From positions 186,001 through 250,000 of the forward strand of contig NZ_JAIETU010000002.1 of assembly GCF_019744875.1 (NCBI RefSeq): 64,000 nucleotides of DNA, read 5' to 3'. This document shows positions 1-9,486 of this stretch, piece by piece; positions within the stretch are counted from its first letter, which is position 1, and each line of letters starts with the position of its first letter. Below the pieces are notes generated by a model. That model saw only the letters and a list, made by a program, of their open reading frames with translations. It did not search any database and was not told the DNA's origin. The stretch is from Hyphomicrobium sp. (GTDB lineage Bacteria > Pseudomonadota > Alphaproteobacteria > Rhizobiales > Hyphomicrobiaceae). The position numbers were made by a program, and so were the translations under genes.

Positions 1-1
1 C

Positions 2-1561
2 AAGGCGCTCGACATGGCGTTCGGACAGCGGCTCAAGTCGTTCGACGAGTCCATCGTGCGCTCGACGATGACGATCGATTCCGCGGTTGCCGAAAAGGCG
101 CGCGCACTCACGAGCGCGCTCGACAATCACGCGCGCACCTTCAGCGAGACGATTTCACGCCAGGCGGTCAATCTCGACGAGAGCCTGATGCACGGCATCA
201 ACTCCGTGCGCCGGACGAGCGAGAACATCACGCGCCAGTCGATGAAGGCCATCGAAGGGCTCGCCGGTCAGTCGGAAATGCTGAAGCGCGTTTCGGAAAA
301 CCTGCTCGGGCAGGTGAACGCCGTGACCAATCGCTTCGAAGGCCAGGGCCAGGCCATCATGCGGGCGGCCAATTCGCTCGAGAACGCCAACTTCAAGATC
401 GAGTCGACGCTGCAGGGCCGCCACGCCGAGCTGACCTCGACCATGGACAAGCTCTCGGGCAAGGCCGACGAGTTCGGCCGCTTCGTCGAAGGCTTCTCGT
501 CTTCGATGGAAGGCTCGCTGACGAGCGCCGAGCAGCGCGCCAGGGCGACCGCCGAGCAGCTCCGCGCGAGCGCGGAAGCGGCCAAGCACTCGGCGCTGGC
601 CGATCTCGAACGCTTCCGGCTCGAGGCGGGTGCCGAGGGTGATCGCGCGCTCGACGAAATGAAGAACCGGTTCTCGTCGATCTCCAGCGTCGTCAGCGAG
701 CAACTGTCGTCGCTCACGACGCGCATCGACCAGACCTCCGACGAAGTGCGCCAGCGCGCGCGCCGGGCCGCCGCCGACATCGCGGCCGAGCAGGTTCGCC
801 TCAAGGAGCAGATGGACCGGCTGCCGGCCGCCTCGCGCGAAAGCGCCGAGCAGATGCGCCGGGCGCTGCAGGACCAGCTTCGCGCGATCGAGCATCTGTC
901 CAACCTCACGACGCGTTCGCTGGCCGCACGCGACGTGTCCTTGCCGCAGCCGATGCCTTCGGGCGCGGGCCCCTCGTCGCTGACGGGCTCTTATGTGTCC
1001 GAGGCACGCTCTCAAGGTGCGCCGGCGGCGCAGCCCGGCTGGGGTACCCCTGGCCGTTCGCCGGTGCCGCCCTATCAGGCCGCGCTGCCGCGCCCGTCGG
1101 CGCCCTCCCCCGCGCCTCAGGAGACGCGCGACGCCTGGTCGCTCGGCGACCTGCTTAAGCGCGCTTCGCAGGACGACGAAACTCATCACGGCGGCGGTAT
1201 GCACGCAGCCCCCGCGCCACAGCCGATGCCGTTCCACAATCAGATCGAGGTTATTGCGCGCGCGCTCGATCCGGCGACGACGGCGGCGCTCTGGCAGCGG
1301 ATCGCGTCCGGCCAGCGCGGCGTGATGGTGCGCAGCATCTACTCGGTGGAAGGCCAGGCGATCTTCGACGATCTCAGCGTGCGCTATCGCAGCGACGCCG
1401 ACCTGCAGCAGACCATCAATCACTACCTGATGGATTTCGAGAACATCCGCCGCGACGCCGAGCAGCGCGATCCGTCGGGCCGCGCGGTCAACGCGCATCT
1501 CCTGTCCGACATGGGCCGCGTATATCTCTTCCTCGCTCATATGAGCGGGCGCATCGCCTAG
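2..1561 (+). CDS. C-terminal part of a large coiled-coil protein (truncated by window edge)
   Basis: The reading frame is open from base 2, and the first ATG (base 14) has no convincing ribosome site, so the true start lies upstream of the window. The visible ~519 residues begin with about 300 residues rich in Ala, Glu, Arg, Gln and Ser in long helical, heptad-like runs (apolipoprotein or myosin-tail character). A Pro/Ala-rich linker follows (roughly residues 310-405), then a compact C-terminal domain of about 110 residues with an ALWQRIASGQRG motif. Large proteins of this architecture, annotated as hypothetical or kinesin-like, are common in Hyphomicrobiales; their function is not established and I assign none. 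No signal peptide or membrane segment is visible in this part. The dipeptide epimerase gene starts 7 bases after its stop. Confidence 0.8.
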   Translation, partial: KALDMAFGQRLKSFDESIVRSTMTIDSAVAEKARALTSALDNHARTFSETISRQAVNLDESLMHGINSVRRTSENITRQSMKAIEGLAGQSEMLKRVSENLLGQVNAVTNRFEGQGQAIMRAANSLENANFKIESTLQGRHAELTSTMDKLSGKADEFGRFVEGFSSSMEGSLTSAEQRARATAEQLRASAEAAKHSALADLERFRLEAGAEGDRALDEMKNRFSSISSVVSEQLSSLTTRIDQTSDEVRQRARRAAADIAAEQVRLKEQMDRLPAASRESAEQMRRALQDQLRAIEHLSNLTTRSLAARDVSLPQPMPSGAGPSSLTGSYVSEARSQGAPAAQPGWGTPGRSPVPPYQAALPRPSAPSPAPQETRDAWSLGDLLKRASQDDETHHGGGMHAAPAPQPMPFHNQIEVIARALDPATTAALWQRIASGQRGVMVRSIYSVEGQAIFDDLSVRYRSDADLQQTINHYLMDFENIRRDAEQRDPSGRAVNAHLLSDMGRVYLFLAHMSGRIA

Positions 1562-1568
1562 CCTCGCG

Positions 1569-2573
1569 ATGACCCATCTCAGGCTGTCCGTCTCTGTCGA
1601 GCGCTTTGCGCTGAAGGTGCCGTTCGTCATCTCGCGCGGGACGAAAACGCACGCCATCGTCGTCGCTGTCTCGCTCTCAGACGGCCGTGTGACGGGGCGC
1701 GGCGAGTGCACGCCTTACGCCCGCTACGGCGAGACGCCGGAAAGCGTGGTGGCCGAGATCGAAGCACTTGCCGCGCGCGGTGACGTGCTCGGCTCACGGG
1801 ATGCGGCGGGCGCACGCGAAGCGCTTGCTGCCGCGCTCAAGCCCGGGGCAGCGCGCAACGCCCTCGACTGTGCGCTCTGGGACTATGAGGCCAAGGCCAG
1901 CGGTGTGAGCGTCGCGCAGCGGCTCGGTTTCGACGCATCGATGGCGGTCGAGACGTGCTTCACGCTCAGTCTCGGTGCGCCGGAAGCCATGGCCATCGCG
2001 GCGCGCGAGGCGAAGGGGCATCGGCTGCTCAAGCTCAAGCTGGGCGGCGCGGGTGATATCGAGCGCATGGCGGCCGTGCGGCACGCCCGGCCCGATGCGC
2101 GCCTCGTTGCCGACGCCAACGAAGCCTGGACCGACGACATGGTGGGGCCGTTTCTCGCGGCGGCGGACGAGAGCGGCTTCGAGCTCGTCGAGCAGCCGCT
2201 GCCTGTCGATGCGGACGACATTCTCGAAGGGCTGATGTGCTCGGTGCCGGTCTGTGCCGACGAAAGCGCGCACACGACCGCGGACGTGCGCGGCCTCATC
2301 GGGCGCTACGAGGCCGTGAACATCAAGCTCGACAAGGCCGGTGGGCTCACCGAAGCGCTGGCGATGTCGGCGGCGGCGAAGGCTGCGGGCTTTCGCGTGA
2401 TGATCGGGTCGATGGTGGCGACGTCGCTCGCGGTCGCGCCCGCGTTTGCGCTGGCGTCTGATGCAGACTGGGTCGATCTCGACGGCCCGCTGCTACTGGC
2501 GGAGGATCGCAATCCTCCGGCGCAGTTTGCCGATGGGCTGATCCGGCCGCCGCCGTCGCGGCTCTGGGGCTAA
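1569..2573 (+). CDS. Dipeptide epimerase / N-acylamino-acid racemase, enolase superfamily
   Basis: 334 residues, the normal length for muconate-lactonizing-type enolase-superfamily enzymes. The second KxK lysine (K157, in LLKLKLGG), metal ligands D182, E208 and D231, and the opposite-face lysine K253 (NIKLDKAGG) are all present. This two-lysine arrangement epimerises an alpha carbon by proton transfer. The family includes L-Ala-D/L-Glu epimerases, which recycle murein peptides, and N-acetyl-D-Glu racemase (DgcA). The sequence fits both and I cannot choose the substrate. It is probably cytoplasmic. The gene sits 7 bases behind the coiled-coil gene and may be cotranscribed with it; the next gene is convergent and ends 10 bases away. 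Confidence 0.88.
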   Translation: MTHLRLSVSVERFALKVPFVISRGTKTHAIVVAVSLSDGRVTGRGECTPYARYGETPESVVAEIEALAARGDVLGSRDAAGAREALAAALKPGAARNALDCALWDYEAKASGVSVAQRLGFDASMAVETCFTLSLGAPEAMAIAAREAKGHRLLKLKLGGAGDIERMAAVRHARPDARLVADANEAWTDDMVGPFLAAADESGFELVEQPLPVDADDILEGLMCSVPVCADESAHTTADVRGLIGRYEAVNIKLDKAGGLTEALAMSAAAKAAGFRVMIGSMVATSLAVAPAFALASDADWVDLDGPLLLAEDRNPPAQFADGLIRPPPSRLWG

Positions 2574-2582
2574 GCACCTCGC

Positions 2583-3854
2583 CTACGTTTGCGCTGCGGT
2601 TCGACTTGTATCGCCCCAGAGCAGGTTTCCGCTCCAGCGGGCACGAACATAGAGCGCGCCCGCGAACCCGAGCCCGGCCAGCGCCGCCATGGCCCAATAG
2701 GCGTGCGGACCGATGCGGGCATAGAGCCAGCCCGACGACAGCGTCGCGACACCCATCAGCACGCCGGAGGCGACGGTGGCATAGAGCGCCTGGGCCGTGC
2801 CCTGCGCGCTCTCCGGAACAGCGCGCGAGATGAAGTGCATCGCGCCGAGGTGAGAGGCGCCGTAGGTCAGTGTGTGCAAGGTCTGCAGCGCGATCAGAAC
2901 CCCGACCGGCGGTGACAGGCTCATGAGCGCCCAGCGAAGCACGGCGGCGGCGGTCGCAGCCACGATCAACGTCACGGGGCCCCAGCGGCGCACGACCTGG
3001 CTAGAGTAGGCGAACAGCAACACCTCGCCTGCGATGGCGATGGCCCAGAGCGCGCCGACGGCGGCCGTGGATATGCCCTGCGCTTTCCAGGTGAGCGCGC
3101 CGAACGTGTAGAACATGCCGTGGGCGCCTTGGGCGGCGCCGGCCGCCAGCAGGAAGGCTAGGAACACCGGCGAGCGGACGAGGTTTGCCGCTTCGCGCAT
3201 GCGCCCGAACGGCGGCGCGCGGGCCCCCGAATCCACGGGCGGAGCCATCTGCGATTTCAATCCGGGATCGGGAAGCAGCCAGGCCGACGCGGCTGTGGCT
3301 GCCGCGCCTGCCGCGATGCATCCGACAACCACGCCGGGGCCAACGTGGTCGATCATCCAGCCGCCCGCAAAGCCCACGCCGACGAACGTGATCGATCCCC
3401 AAAGGCGCATGCGGCCGTAGTCGAGCCCGTGCGCACGCACGCCGGCGATGGCGATGGTCTCGGTCAACGGCATCACGGTCGAGAGCGAGATCGCAAACGC
3501 GAGCGAGACGACCAGGATGAGGAGGAAGCTTTCCATCTGGCTCAGGACGAGCGCCAGCACCAGCGTCAGGCCCGTAAGCGCAATGATGAGCGAGCGATGG
3601 CGGGCGGTGCTGTCGGCGAGAATGGCGACGGCGGGGGTCACGAACAGGCGCAGGAAGAACGGTGCTGCGGTGACGAGCGCGATCTGCTCGGGCGTGAGGC
3701 CGCGCCAATCGAGCCACACGGGCAGATACGGAAGATGGATGCCGTAAATCAGAAACAGCGCGCCGTAGAAGACCGCGAGACGGAGGCTGTAGGACGCGCG
3801 GGGCGAGATGGCGGATGCGCCGCGGCCCTCTCCCTCATGTCCATCGTTGCGCAT
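2583..3854 (-). CDS. MFS transporter, HcaT/MFS_1-like family
   Basis: 423 residues from the ATG at 3854, with about twelve hydrophobic segments in two halves. The first segment reads LRLAVFYGALFLIYGIHLPY, followed by PVWLDWRGLTPEQIA, the pattern of the HcaT-like (3-phenylpropionate permease related) branch. It should be a proton-coupled inner-membrane transporter; the substrate cannot be read from sequence. The frame is open further upstream, but that extension runs through the terminator at 3937-3973, so 3854 is preferred; an ATG at 3893 is the alternative. A hydrophilic 25-residue N-terminus precedes the first membrane segment. Confidence 0.85.
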   Translation of the reverse strand: MRNDGHEGEGRGASAISPRASYSLRLAVFYGALFLIYGIHLPYLPVWLDWRGLTPEQIALVTAAPFFLRLFVTPAVAILADSTARHRSLIIALTGLTLVLALVLSQMESFLLILVVSLAFAISLSTVMPLTETIAIAGVRAHGLDYGRMRLWGSITFVGVGFAGGWMIDHVGPGVVVGCIAAGAAATAASAWLLPDPGLKSQMAPPVDSGARAPPFGRMREAANLVRSPVFLAFLLAAGAAQGAHGMFYTFGALTWKAQGISTAAVGALWAIAIAGEVLLFAYSSQVVRRWGPVTLIVAATAAAVLRWALMSLSPPVGVLIALQTLHTLTYGASHLGAMHFISRAVPESAQGTAQALYATVASGVLMGVATLSSGWLYARIGPHAYWAMAALAGLGFAGALYVRARWSGNLLWGDTSRTAAQT

Positions 3855-3936
3855 CGTGGTTCTATCCTCTGCCGCGGCTCGGGCCTTCGGCATGCGGGAT
3901 TTAGCAGAGGTCCGGCGCGCACGAGATGGCAGCAAG

Positions 3937-3973
3937 AAAAAAACCGGCCCGGATAAATCCGGACCGGTTTTTT
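3937..3973 (-). terminator. Rho-independent terminator downstream of thiD (bidirectional)
   Basis: A run of A, a GC-rich stem (ACCGGCCCGGAT pairing with ATCCGGACCGGT, one internal mismatch) with a 2-base loop, then a run of T. The A/T flanks make it usable on both strands. It lies between the stop of thiD (4153) and the start of the MFS gene (3854), so it most likely ends the ccdA-thiD message. Confidence 0.8.
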
Positions 3974-4152
3974 GCCGAGCATCGCGGCGTCCCTGATCGC
4001 CGTCCTGCTCCCCCCAAAGAGTGCAGTGTGTGCGCTGCGCGATCCGCCCCCCGACGTCCGGCTGCTGCACGAACGGGAGAGTTGCAGAAGCGTGCCTGGC
4101 TTTCAAGAGTGGTCCGGAGCATTGATCCCGGCGCGATGCAGGTGTGCAACAG

Positions 4153-4962
4153 TTAATGCCGACGCACTGTGTGGAGATGATCGACGGGGCCGTCGCCTTT
4201 GCCGACAACGAGCGTGCGGCCGCCTTCTATCGCATTCCAGACAAACGTCTTTGCGGCGCTGACGGCCGTCGGCACGCTGTCGCCGATTGCGAGCCGCGCG
4301 GCGATGGCGGCAGCCAGCGTGCAGCCTGTGCCGTGCGTGTTGCGCGTGGCGATGCGAGGAGCCGAGAAGCGCAGCGAACCCGATTGGAAGGCCAGCACGT
4401 CAGTTGCGTCGCTGCCTTCTCCGTGGCCGCCCTTGACGAGAACAGTCTTGGGGCCGAAGGCGAGCAAGCGGCGGGCCTGCTCCTCGATCTCGTCGAGCGA
4501 TGTCGCCATCGGCGCATCGAGCAGGCGGGCCGCCTCACGCAGGTTCGGCGTCACGATATCGGCGAGCGGAAAAAGCTCGGTGCGCACGGCGTCGATGGCT
4601 TCGGGTTCGAGCAGCACGTCGCCGCTGGTCGCCACCATGACAGGATCAACGACGAGCGGCACGCCGCGGAACGCCGCGAGCCCGCGCACGACGGCTTGCA
4701 CAGTGGTGCGGTCGGCCAGCATGCCGGTTTTGATGGCGCGCACGCCGAGGTCGTCCGCCACGGACGTCAGCTGCGCCGAGATGATGCCGGCCGGCAGCTT
4801 GTAGACCGCCTGCACCCCTTGCGTGTTCTGCGCAGTGATCGAGGTGATGACCGAGGCGCCGTACACGCCGAGGGCCGTGAACGTCTTGAGGTCGGCCTGG
4901 ATGCCTGCCCCGCCCGAGCTGTCGGAGCCCGCAATCGTCAGCGCGATCGAAGTATGCGCCAA
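4153..4962 (-). CDS. thiD: Hydroxymethylpyrimidine kinase / phosphomethylpyrimidine kinase
   Basis: 269 residues, standard for ThiD. It phosphorylates 4-amino-5-hydroxymethyl-2-methylpyrimidine and then its monophosphate, giving the pyrimidine half of thiamine. The N-terminal GSDSSGGAGIQADLKTF block and the C-terminal ribokinase-fold motif GTGCTLAAAIAARLA, which holds the catalytic Cys loop, are both typical. The start is a TTG at 4962, only 3 bases after the ccdA stop and behind a run of G (GGGGGG), so translation is probably coupled to ccdA. No TPP riboswitch is possible directly upstream because ccdA coding occupies that space. No other thi gene is in the window. Confidence 0.93.
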   Translation of the reverse strand: MAHTSIALTIAGSDSSGGAGIQADLKTFTALGVYGASVITSITAQNTQGVQAVYKLPAGIISAQLTSVADDLGVRAIKTGMLADRTTVQAVVRGLAAFRGVPLVVDPVMVATSGDVLLEPEAIDAVRTELFPLADIVTPNLREAARLLDAPMATSLDEIEEQARRLLAFGPKTVLVKGGHGEGSDATDVLAFQSGSLRFSAPRIATRNTHGTGCTLAAAIAARLAIGDSVPTAVSAAKTFVWNAIEGGRTLVVGKGDGPVDHLHTVRRH

Positions 4963-4965
4963 GGC

Positions 4966-5778
4966 TCAGCCCCCCGGTGTGAGGTTGCGCAGATCCTGCT
5001 GCAGCTTGTCCGGCGTCATCATCTCCTCGATGCGCGCGAGGCCGGGGAACGTCTCGATCAACCACTGGCCGATGGCCTGGATGGAGAACCAGTCGAACAC
5101 GTTCAGGAAGGCGATGCCCGTCAGCACGAGAAGCGCGCCCATGATCTTTTCCATGAGGCCGAGATGGCGGCGGAAGCGCTGCATGAACGACAGGAACGGG
5201 CGGATGGCGATCGCGGCCAGCACGAACGGAACGCCGAGGCCGAGCGAGTAGACCGCAAGCAGGCGCACGCCGGCGCCCAGGCTCGCTTCGTTGGCGGCGA
5301 GCGCGAGCACGGTCGAGAGAATGGGGCCGATGCACGGCGTCCAACCGAAGGCGAACGCGAGCCCCATGACATAGGCGCCTGCGAGGCTCGCGCCTTCACT
5401 ATCGTGCTGGTAGCGCTTTTCGACGTGCAGGAATGGGATGCGCAGGACGCCGAGGAAGTGCAGGCCGAACAGAATGATCACGATGCCGGCGGCGATCGAG
5501 AGCTCGGCACGCCAGGTCTGGATGAACTGGCCGATCAGGGAGGCGCTTGCGCCGAGAGCGATGAAGACCGTCGAGAAGCCCAGCACGAAGCAGATCGACG
5601 CGAGCACCACGCGGCGCCAGACATGGCTTTCGAGGCCTTTTTCATCGGAGAGCTGTTCGAACGTGGTGCCGCCGAGATAGCCGAGGTAGGGCGGCACGAG
5701 CGGCAGCACGCACGGCGACAGGAAGCTCACGAGGCCCGCCAGCGCAACGCCGAGATAGAGATGAGCTTCTGCGAACAT
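4966..5778 (-). CDS. ccdA: Cytochrome c biogenesis protein CcdA
   Basis: 270 residues, about six transmembrane helices, DsbD-beta/CcdA family. It carries reducing equivalents from cytoplasmic thioredoxin across the inner membrane to periplasmic thiol partners for cytochrome c maturation. The two functional cysteines are visible: C23 in SPCVLPLVPP (helix 1) and C149 in GWTPCIGP (helix 4). The start MFAEAH at 5778 is chosen because it places the first helix near the N-terminus; an in-frame upstream start at 5802 would add eight residues. It heads a two-gene unit with thiD. Confidence 0.92.
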   Translation of the reverse strand: MFAEAHLYLGVALAGLVSFLSPCVLPLVPPYLGYLGGTTFEQLSDEKGLESHVWRRVVLASICFVLGFSTVFIALGASASLIGQFIQTWRAELSIAAGIVIILFGLHFLGVLRIPFLHVEKRYQHDSEGASLAGAYVMGLAFAFGWTPCIGPILSTVLALAANEASLGAGVRLLAVYSLGLGVPFVLAAIAIRPFLSFMQRFRRHLGLMEKIMGALLVLTGIAFLNVFDWFSIQAIGQWLIETFPGLARIEEMMTPDKLQQDLRNLTPGG

Positions 5779-5896
5779 CGTCAGCACTTTCCGGGTTAGC
5801 AACGCTCCATGGGGAGGGCACCAGGAGACTACGTTGCGAGCTTCCCATGGGTTTCGTCACCCATGTTTCGTCACTCTCACGTCTCGCGACCCAATT

Positions 5897-7096
5897 CTAC
5901 CGCGTCAGCGCCGTGACGCCAGGAAGCTCGCGCCCCTCGAGCCATTCGAGGAACGCGCCGCCCGCGCTCGAGACGTAGGTGAAGTCGTCCGTTACGCCGG
6001 CAGCGTTGAGCGCGGCCACCGTATCGCCGCCTCCGGCCACCGACGTAAGCGTGCCGGCCTTCGTGCGTTCGGCGGCGGCGCGTGCAAGCGCAAAGGTGCC
6101 TTCGCCGAAGGGCGAAATTTCAAACGCGCCGAGCGGGCCGTTCCAGAGCAGCGTCTCGCAGCGCGAGAGCACATCGACGTAATGCGCCACCGTCTTCGGG
6201 CCGACGTCGAGGACCATTTCGTCTTTCGGGACGTCGATGGTCGGCACGGTGCGCGAGGGGGCGCCCGCTTCGAAACGCCCGGCGACGACGACGTCCTGCG
6301 GCAGCACGATCTCGCAGCTCCGCGCCTTGGCGGCGTGCATGATCTCGCGCGCGGTCTCGACGAGATCGGGTTCAGCCAGCGACTTGCCGATTTCGACGCC
6401 GCCCGCGAGCAGGAACGTGTTGGCCATACCGCCGCCGATGATCAGCTTGTCGACCTTGGCGGAGAGATTGGTGAGGACGGGGATCTTGGTCGAGACCTTG
6501 GCGCCGCCCACGACGGCTGCGACTGGACGCTTCGGCTGCTCCAGCGCCGTGCGAAGGGCCGAGATTTCTTCCATCATCAACGGGCCGGCATAGGACGGCA
6601 GCAGATGCGTCACGCCTTCGGTCGAAGCGTGCGCGCGATGGGCGGCCGAGAAGGCGTCGTTGACGAACAGGTCGCCGAGGGCTGCCAGGGCTTTGCTGAA
6701 CTCGGGATCGTTCTTTTCCTCGCCCTTATGAAAGCGAGTGTTTTCGAGCACGAGGATAGCGCCGTTGGGGAGTGCTGCGACGGCCTTCTGCGCGGCCTCG
6801 CCGACACAGTCCGACGCGAGCGCCACGGGCGTGCCTGCGATCTTGCCGAGCGCTTCGGCGACGGCTGCTAGCGAGTTCTCCCGGTCGGGTCCATCCTTCG
6901 GGCGGCCGAAGTGGGAGAGCACGATCACGCGCGCGCCTCGCGCCGCCAGCGCCTTGAGGCCCGGGACGACGCGTTCGAGGCGCGTTGCGTCCGTCACCAC
7001 GCCGTTCTTGGCCGGCACGTTGAGATCGGCGCGCACGAGCACGCGCTTGCCGGCAAGGTCGAGGCCGTCCGTCGTCTTGAGCTTGTCGAGGTTCAT
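5897..7096 (-). CDS. pgk: Phosphoglycerate kinase
   Basis: 399 residues, full length. It interconverts 1,3-bisphosphoglycerate plus ADP and 3-phosphoglycerate plus ATP. The N-terminal signature [11 protein letters not shown], the SHFGRPK substrate loop, the hinge region and the C-terminal [13 protein letters not shown] nucleotide loop are all present. It lies downstream of tkt on the same strand, with 233 bases between them. In many relatives a glyceraldehyde-3-phosphate dehydrogenase gene lies between tkt and pgk; here that gap holds only a repeat element. Confidence 0.97.
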   Translation of the reverse strand: MNLDKLKTTDGLDLAGKRVLVRADLNVPAKNGVVTDATRLERVVPGLKALAARGARVIVLSHFGRPKDGPDRENSLAAVAEALGKIAGTPVALASDCVGEAAQKAVAALPNGAILVLENTRFHKGEEKNDPEFSKALAALGDLFVNDAFSAAHRAHASTEGVTHLLPSYAGPLMMEEISALRTALEQPKRPVAAVVGGAKVSTKIPVLTNLSAKVDKLIIGGGMANTFLLAGGVEIGKSLAEPDLVETAREIMHAAKARSCEIVLPQDVVVAGRFEAGAPSRTVPTIDVPKDEMVLDVGPKTVAHYVDVLSRCETLLWNGPLGAFEISPFGEGTFALARAAAERTKAGTLTSVAGGGDTVAALNAAGVTDDFTYVSSAGGAFLEWLEGRELPGVTALTR

Positions 7097-7174
7097 TGCG
7101 TACCGATGAGGTTGGGCGTTCCGATGAAGTTGGCGCGGCGCTTATGATCTTGCGTGTCGGGCGATCTGACGTGT

Positions 7175-7289
7175 CTGGATCCCGGCCTGCGCCGGGATGA
7201 CGTTATGGGTGTGCTGACGGCGCGCCCTAAGTTCACTCTCACCTGGCGTCATGGCGAAGTCTTGCTCTGCAAGAATTGCCGGGATCCAG
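7175..7289. repeat. REPIN-like doublet of inverted repeat elements
   Basis: The ends are an 11-bp perfect inverted repeat, CTGGATCCCGG (7175-7185) against CCGGGATCCAG (7279-7289). Inside, ATGACG (7197-7202) and CGTCAT (7247-7252) are also inverted. The left arm (7175-7202) is the widespread extragenic palindrome whose translation contains VIPAQAGIQ. The right arm looks like a diverged copy in the opposite orientation. It fills most of the tkt-pgk spacer. Confidence 0.65.
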
Positions 7290-7329
7290 GTCCCCATCCA
7301 GGACGGGCAATGAGCGCATGTGCGGACCG

Positions 7330-9345
7330 TCAGCCCTTCTTGGCGATGGCGCGGGCGGCGTCGGCGACTTTGGGAGCGGTCAGGCCGAAATGCTCGAACA
7401 CCTTCGGGCCCGGCGCCGAGACGCCGAAATCCGATAGCCCGATGAAGCGGTCGCCGGGCCGAAGCCACTCGTGCCAGCCCTGCGCGATGGCCGCCTCGAC
7501 GGCGATGCGCGGAGCTGTGCCGAGGACGTCCTCGCGGTAGGCTTCGGGCTGGGCGCGGAACAGTTCGAACGACGGCATCGAGACGACGGCGGCGTTGATG
7601 CCGTCCTTCGCAAGCGCCGCAGCCGCTTCCGCGACGAGGCCCACTTCAGAGCCGGTGGCGATCAGCGTGACGTCGCGCTTGGCGCCGCCGCTCACGACGT
7701 ATCCACCCTTGGCGGATGCGTTCTCTTCGACCGAGCCGGTGCGGAGCACAGTCGGCACCGCCTGGCGCGAGAGCGCAAGCACGGATGGGCGCTTCGGATC
7801 GGAAAGCGCAATCTCCCAGGCCTCCGCCGTCTCGAGCGCGTCTGCGGGGCGCAGCACGAGCAGGTTCGGAATGGCGCGCAGCGCCGCCAGATGCTCAACC
7901 GGCTGATGGGTCGGGCCATCCTCGCCGAGGCCGATGCTGTCGTGCGTCATGACGTAGACGACGCGCTGGTGCATCAGCGCCGAGAGGCGGATCGACGGGC
8001 GGCAGTAGTCGGTGAAGACGAGGAACGTCGCGCCATAAGGGATGAAGCCGCCGTGCAGCGAGATGCCGTTCATGGCGGCGGCCATGCCGTGCTCGCGCAC
8101 GCCGTAGTGGATGTAGTCGCCCGCGTAGTTGCCGGGCTCGACGGCCTTGTGATGCTTGGTGCGCGTGCCGTTCGAGGGCGTGAGGTCGGCCGATCCGCCG
8201 AGCAACTCGGGAAGCGCGGGCACGAGATGCTCAAGCGTGAGCTGGGACCAGACGCGCGTCGCCTTCTTCGCGGCGTCGGCTGCGAACTGCGCCTTGGCGG
8301 CGGCGATGGCGGCGGCGAGCTCTTTCGTGCGCGATGCGGCAGCGGGGCTGTCGAACGCGGTCTTCGCGGCGGCGGGCGCCTTGGCGAGACGCGCCTTCCA
8401 GGCTGCGTTCTCGGCGGCGCCCTTCGCACCCAGCGCGCGCCAGGCGTTGAGGACGGGGGCCGGGATTTCGAACGGCGCGGCGCTCCAGTTCAGCTTTTCG
8501 CGCGTGCCTTTGATTTCCTCGACGCCCAACGGTTCGCCGTGCGTCGACGATTTGCCGGCCTTGGTCGGCGCGCCGTAGCCGATCACCGTCTTGCAGGCGA
8601 TGAGCCAGGGCTTCGAGCTGTCGGCGCGGGCCTTGGCGAGCGCGGCGGAGATCGCCTTCGGATCGTGGCCGTCGACACGGATCGTGTTCCAGCCCGAGGC
8701 TTCGAAGCGCTTCACCTGATCGTCGGAGACGGACAGCGACGTCGGGCCGTCGATAGAGATCGAGTTGTCGTCCCACAGGACGATGAGCTTGCCGAGCTTC
8801 AGGTGGCCCGCGAGCGAGATCGCCTCGTGGCTGATGCCTTCCATCAGGCAGCCGTCGCCGGCGAGGCAATAGGTGTAGTGGCCGACGAGATCGTCGCCGT
8901 GGCGGGCGTTGAGCAGGCGTTCGGCCAGCGCCATGCCGACGGCGTTGCCGATGCCCTGGCCGAGCGGGCCGGTGGTGGTCTCGATGCCCGGCGCATAGCC
9001 ATATTCAGGGTGACCGGCCGTCTTGGATCCGAGTTGGCGGAAGTTCGCAAGCTGGCCGATGTCCATCTCGGGATAGCCGGTCAGATAGAGCAGCGAATAC
9101 AGCAGCATCGATCCATGGCCCGCCGACAGCACGAAGCGGTCGCGGTCAGGCCAAGCGGGATCGGCCGGGTCAAAGCGGAGGGCGTCGGTGAACAGAACCG
9201 TCGCAACATCGGCCATGCCCATCGGCATGCCGGGATGGCCGGAGTTGGCCTTTTGCACCGCGTCCATTGCGAGTGCGCGGATGGCGTTGGCCATATCCCT
9301 GGTTGTGGCGCCGTTTGTCATCATTGTGTCTTGCGCCTCGCCCAT
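7330..9345 (-). CDS. tkt: Transketolase
   Basis: 671 residues from the ATG at 9345. A thiamine-diphosphate enzyme moving two-carbon units in the pentose phosphate and Calvin-type pathways. The TPP/metal motif [13 protein letters not shown], the active-site HGEPLG loop, and the pyrimidine-binding segment [14 protein letters not shown] (cofactor-activating Glu) are visible, with a C-terminal domain ending in AIAKKG. Candidate starts are 9399, 9345 and 9324; 9345 was chosen for an AGG sequence at normal spacing. It is followed on the same strand by pgk, consistent with a carbon-metabolism unit. Methylotrophs also use it in C1 assimilation variants, but nothing here specialises it. Confidence 0.96.
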   Translation of the reverse strand: MGEAQDTMMTNGATTRDMANAIRALAMDAVQKANSGHPGMPMGMADVATVLFTDALRFDPADPAWPDRDRFVLSAGHGSMLLYSLLYLTGYPEMDIGQLANFRQLGSKTAGHPEYGYAPGIETTTGPLGQGIGNAVGMALAERLLNARHGDDLVGHYTYCLAGDGCLMEGISHEAISLAGHLKLGKLIVLWDDNSISIDGPTSLSVSDDQVKRFEASGWNTIRVDGHDPKAISAALAKARADSSKPWLIACKTVIGYGAPTKAGKSSTHGEPLGVEEIKGTREKLNWSAAPFEIPAPVLNAWRALGAKGAAENAAWKARLAKAPAAAKTAFDSPAAASRTKELAAAIAAAKAQFAADAAKKATRVWSQLTLEHLVPALPELLGGSADLTPSNGTRTKHHKAVEPGNYAGDYIHYGVREHGMAAAMNGISLHGGFIPYGATFLVFTDYCRPSIRLSALMHQRVVYVMTHDSIGLGEDGPTHQPVEHLAALRAIPNLLVLRPADALETAEAWEIALSDPKRPSVLALSRQAVPTVLRTGSVEENASAKGGYVVSGGAKRDVTLIATGSEVGLVAEAAAALAKDGINAAVVSMPSFELFRAQPEAYREDVLGTAPRIAVEAAIAQGWHEWLRPGDRFIGLSDFGVSAPGPKVFEHFGLTAPKVADAARAIAKKG

Positions 9346-9486
9346 GTCCAACCTGTCCCCTGCAGAAATCGAGGGCTTTCGCCCATTGCTGGGGCACATT
9401 TAGCCGGGCAAGCCGGTGGCGTCTACCGCGCTTTCCCGCGAGGCTCCCCCTCTCCCACCTCGCGTCACGGCCCCGCGCCGTGGCCC

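Noticed and set aside
4144-5799. Long plus-strand open frame of about 550 codons across thiD and ccdA
   Set aside because: It is antisense to two clear genes, is rich in Arg, His and Gln with no family motifs, and arises from high-GC codon use in the real genes.
7142-7468. Minus-strand frame containing VIPAQAGIQ
   Set aside because: The peptide is the chance translation of a widespread extragenic palindrome, and the frame overlaps the 3' end of tkt.
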